Source: an uncultured Microcaldota archaeon (GTDB lineage: Archaea > Micrarchaeota > Micrarchaeia > Anstonellales > Anstonellaceae). Taken from it: a DNA stretch of 7,100 nt. The translations under genes were made by a program, and so were the position numbers. Positions 4,847 to 7,100 of this stretch are shown in pieces; position 1 is the first letter of the stretch, and each line of letters begins with the position of its first letter. The stretch lies in the NCBI GenBank assembly GCA_903923795.1, contig CAIXYX010000028.1:1-7100 (forward strand), read 5' to 3'. Below the pieces are notes generated by a model. That model saw only the letters and a program-made list of their open reading frames with translations, ran no database searches and had not been told where the DNA came from.

Positions 4847-6616
4847 TCACTCGTCGCTTTTAGGGTCGTAATAGTAATACTCACCAGCTTGCTTCTGCTC
4901 CCTATCAAGCGCCGAATCGGGCTTGTTTATCCTCGGTCTTCCGCTCTCGGGGTCGCGGCGCAGAGTAATGTCCATCTGATGCAAAAATGCGTTGAGCCCA
5001 TTCCGTTTGTTGGCTGGCGCGGAAGCATGGCCTTGCACTGTCGGCGTGCCTGTGAAAACCATTACTCGTGACGAAATAGCATCCAAGAAAACAAGGTCAT
5101 GGTCAACCACCATGGCCATGCGCCCCGAATTCTGCACAAGTCTTTGAAGAAGGTCTGCCAAGTGGAGCCTTTGTTCCACATCCAAAAATGCTGAAGGCTC
5201 GTCGAGCAAATAAATCTCGGCCTCTTGCGAGAGAGCAAGCACAATTGCAACTCTTTGCAATTCTCCGCCCGACAACCAATCAAGCTCTTTGTCAAGAAGA
5301 GAAGCCACATTCAATTTGCGGTGCGCCTCCTCGAAGAATGCGGGGTCTAGTTTGTGCTGCGCGAAAAGAGCGGCCACCGTGACACCCGGCAATGCCTTGA
5401 CATACTGTGGTTTGTAAGATACCTTGAGCGATTGCTCAAGCTCTTCGCCAGATTCGTTCTTCTCCACGCCAGCCAGCAATTTGACAAACAGGGATTTTCC
5501 AATGGCATTCCGCCCCAAAATTCCGACCACTTCGCCCTCGTGCAATTCGCCGGCTTCGGCCTCGAATGAGAACGCGCCCCACTTCTTGGACAATTTCGGG
5601 TAGCGTAGTTTAATTTTGCCTTTGCGCTCCGACGCGATGGAGGTGCGGGCGAATTTTATCTCATGGTCACGGAAGCGGATATTCTCCTCGCGCAAGAATC
5701 CGCCCAAATACTGGTTGATGCCTGCGCGGGTGTTCTTCACTCCCGACACGACACCATAGGCGTTCTCTTGCCCGTAGAAGACATAGACATAATCACTGAC
5801 ATAGTCGAAAAGAGCCAAATCATGCTCGACGACAATAACGCTTTTCGTCTCGGCCAATTGCTTTATGGCGCGCGCGCAGCGCAAGCGTTGCTCGATGTCA
5901 AGATAACTTGCCGGCTCATCGAAATAATACAAATCAGCGTCTTTGCACCATGCGGCCGCGATGGCCACGCGCTGCAATTCGCCGCCCGAAATTTGATTGA
6001 GGTTTTTCTCCATCACATCTGCCAAGTCGAAGAGAGGAATAGCCTGCTCGAGCGCATGGCGCTCATCCACCTTCTGCAAGAGCGCGCGCACCTTGCCGCG
6101 GAAAGCGCTGGGGATTTTGTCGACGTTCTGCGGCTTTAGCGAAACTTTGACATTTTTATCGACGAGAGTTTGAAGGTGCATGCCGATTTCGCGGGGCATT
6201 GCCTTGATGGCATCCATCATCGAGGGCGGATGCGCGTAATCCCCCATGTTGGGCTCGACGCCCATCGAGAGTATTTTTAGAGCAGTAGATTTTCCTATGC
6301 CGTTCTTGCCGATGAGGCCGCTCACTCCTTTTTGGGGAAGCGGAAGACCATAAAGACGGAATGAGTTGACGCCGTACTGGTGAATAGGTTTGCCGTTCTC
6401 GGCCATCAAGTTGATGATAGTAATACAATCAGCCGGGCATTTCTTTGGGCAAATGCCGCATCCTGTGCATAGCACCTCGGAGATGATGGGGAAACCTTCG
6501 TCGTCAACCGTGACCGTGTCGTCGCCCATCTGCACTCCGGGGCACACTTTCTGGCAAACGTAACCGCATTTCTGCTTGTAGCATTTGTCTCGGTCGATGA
6601 TGGCTATTCTTGGCAT
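4847..6616 (-). CDS. abce1: Ribosome recycling ATPase ABCE1 (Rli1)
   Basis: ABCE1 is a cytoplasmic iron-sulfur ABC ATPase that splits ribosomes into subunits after termination or after Pelota-dependent rescue. The 589 residues cover the whole family architecture. The ferredoxin-like N-terminus has Cys12, 17, 21, 25 and Cys50, 53, 56, 60 for two 4Fe-4S clusters, plus an extra Cys64. NBD1 has Walker A GKNGIGKST (103-111), signature SGGELQR (210-216), Walker B and hinge FDEPASYLDIEQRL (232-245) and H-loop His265. NBD2 has GRNAIGKSL (368-376), SGGELQR (449-455), LDEPSAFLDVEQRL (471-484) and His506. The C-terminus shows the family string RRDPESGRPRINK and ends near GEYYYYD. Oddities: the usual Walker A proline is Lys in NBD1 and Arg in NBD2, NBD2 has Ala for Gly and Ser-Leu for Thr-Thr, and the NBD1 Q-loop reads KPQNVD where Tyr is usual. 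Catalytic Lys, Glu and His are retained. GGAG lies 8 nt before the ATG at 6616. The gene is divergent from pelota. Confidence 0.98.
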   Translation of the reverse strand: MPRIAIIDRDKCYKQKCGYVCQKVCPGVQMGDDTVTVDDEGFPIISEVLCTGCGICPKKCPADCITIINLMAENGKPIHQYGVNSFRLYGLPLPQKGVSGLIGKNGIGKSTALKILSMGVEPNMGDYAHPPSMMDAIKAMPREIGMHLQTLVDKNVKVSLKPQNVDKIPSAFRGKVRALLQKVDERHALEQAIPLFDLADVMEKNLNQISGGELQRVAIAAAWCKDADLYYFDEPASYLDIEQRLRCARAIKQLAETKSVIVVEHDLALFDYVSDYVYVFYGQENAYGVVSGVKNTRAGINQYLGGFLREENIRFRDHEIKFARTSIASERKGKIKLRYPKLSKKWGAFSFEAEAGELHEGEVVGILGRNAIGKSLFVKLLAGVEKNESGEELEQSLKVSYKPQYVKALPGVTVAALFAQHKLDPAFFEEAHRKLNVASLLDKELDWLSGGELQRVAIVLALSQEAEIYLLDEPSAFLDVEQRLHLADLLQRLVQNSGRMAMVVDHDLVFLDAISSRVMVFTGTPTVQGHASAPANKRNGLNAFLHQMDITLRRDPESGRPRINKPDSALDREQKQAGEYYYYDPKSDE

Positions 6617-6668
6617 GGCTAGAACTCCTGTGATTTATGGTCATCATATGATTTTGAGCGTATATAAC
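6617..6668. promoter_or_regulatory. Divergent abce1/pelota promoter region
   Basis: A symmetric TATA string lies at 6660-6667 (GTATATAA on plus, TTATATAC on minus). For abce1 it predicts an RNA start near 6639, a leader of about 23 nt, and a GGAG site before the ATG at 6616. For pelota it predicts a start near 6689, and a leader of about 22 nt to the ATG at 6711 or about 49 nt to 6738. A 10-bp palindrome, ATCATATGAT (6643-6652), lies next to the expected abce1 RNA start; a palindrome this short can easily be chance. Sharing one TATA element would make the two genes compete or be controlled together. Confidence 0.5.
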
Positions 6669-6737
6669 CCTTTCTTGCTCGGCATACAGTTTTCGGCCGG
6701 CAAAACCAATATGAGCCTGACGGTCGAATATCCTCAT

Positions 6738-7100
6738 ATGAAAATCACCAAGCAGGATAGAAAAGAGATGCTCATTCGCCTTGTGCCCGAGAATCTCGAG
6801 GATTTGTGGCATCTGGAGCGCATTTTGGCCGTAGGGGACAAAGTGGAAGCAGTCTCATTCCGCACATTCAAAGCCACGCCAGATGCGGCGGCCGAGAAGA
6901 AGAAGATCAATGTCACCCTGCTGCTCGACAAAATAGAATTCGCGCGCCATGCCAATCGCCTTCGCCTCATGGGCAAAATCCTCTCTGGCACTCCTGAAGA
7001 ATTCGTGCAGGTTGGCCAGCACCACACCATCGACGCCGAGCCGAATTTCCCGCTCTCAATTTACAAAGACTGGAAAGAGCATCACCTTTCCCGCCTCAAG
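6738..7100 (+). CDS. pelA: Pelota (Dom34) mRNA surveillance protein, N-terminal part
   Basis: Pelota is a paralogue of release factor aRF1. It enters the A site of stalled ribosomes with its GTPase partner and, together with ABCE1, splits them. The 121 codons visible are essentially domain A, the Sm-like N-terminal domain that reaches into the mRNA channel. Hallmarks are the MKI start, ENLEDLWHLERIL (family: DDLWHL), GDKVEAVSFRTFK, the EKKKINVTLLLDKIEF strand, LRLMGKIL, and GQHHTID. The frame is open to the window edge, so the gene is truncated by the window, not broken. The ATG at 6738 matches the family's usual N-terminus. An in-frame ATG at 6711 would add 9 residues (MSLTVEYPH). Neither start has a clear Shine-Dalgarno sequence. 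The gene is divergent from abce1, its functional partner. Confidence 0.95.
   Translation, partial: MKITKQDRKEMLIRLVPENLEDLWHLERILAVGDKVEAVSFRTFKATPDAAAEKKKINVTLLLDKIEFARHANRLRLMGKILSGTPEEFVQVGQHHTIDAEPNFPLSIYKDWKEHHLSRLK

Noticed and set aside
4801..4908. N-terminal extension of the 419-residue protein to an in-frame start at 4908
   Set aside because: It would overlap the last codons of abce1 and begin upstream of the TATA box at 4822-4830. The ATG at 4800 fits the promoter.

Overview
This window is archaeal. It encodes a complete ABCE1/Rli1 ribosome-recycling ATPase and the N-terminal part of Pelota (Dom34), two proteins that bacteria lack. It also encodes an archaeal-type FtsZ, and its promoters are TATA boxes about 25 nt before the inferred transcription starts. 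Base composition, sampled by eye in 60-nt lines, is about 45-67% GC. The lineage cannot be fixed without a search; Euryarchaeota or a DPANN-type group would both fit.

Layout: 1-162 is non-coding, with a hairpin-plus-T-tract terminator for ftsZ. ftsZ (163-1227, minus) is followed by a divergent intergenic region. Next comes a two-gene plus-strand operon, lemA (1438-2022) and a TPM-domain membrane protein (2019-2795), joined by an ATGA overlap. This pair lies between two copies of a ~44-bp direct repeat (1262-1305 and 2860-2903, 39/45 aligned columns identical), which makes it look like a discrete cassette. The minus strand then carries, in transcriptional order, abce1 (6616-4847), an unrecognised 419-residue coiled-coil/helical protein (4800-3541) and an unrecognised 148-residue protein (3402-2956). 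Divergent from abce1, on the plus strand, pelota starts at 6738 and runs off the window.

How the genes fit together: the right half is a translation-quality-control locus. Pelota recognises stalled ribosomes and ABCE1 splits them, and here the two share one short divergent promoter region with a symmetric TATA box. The two unrecognised genes lie downstream of abce1 on the same strand. The first has its own TATA box placed for a leaderless mRNA. The second is preceded by a dense cluster of AGTGGGA heptamers that includes a 21-bp imperfect inverted repeat. The left half deals with the cell envelope and division: FtsZ forms the division ring, and LemA/TPM proteins are membrane-anchored proteins often found as neighbours. 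The candidates for something undescribed are the two unrecognised genes, the heptamer cluster and the repeat-flanked lemA-tpm cassette. Nothing in the window clearly shows a new defence or mobile system.
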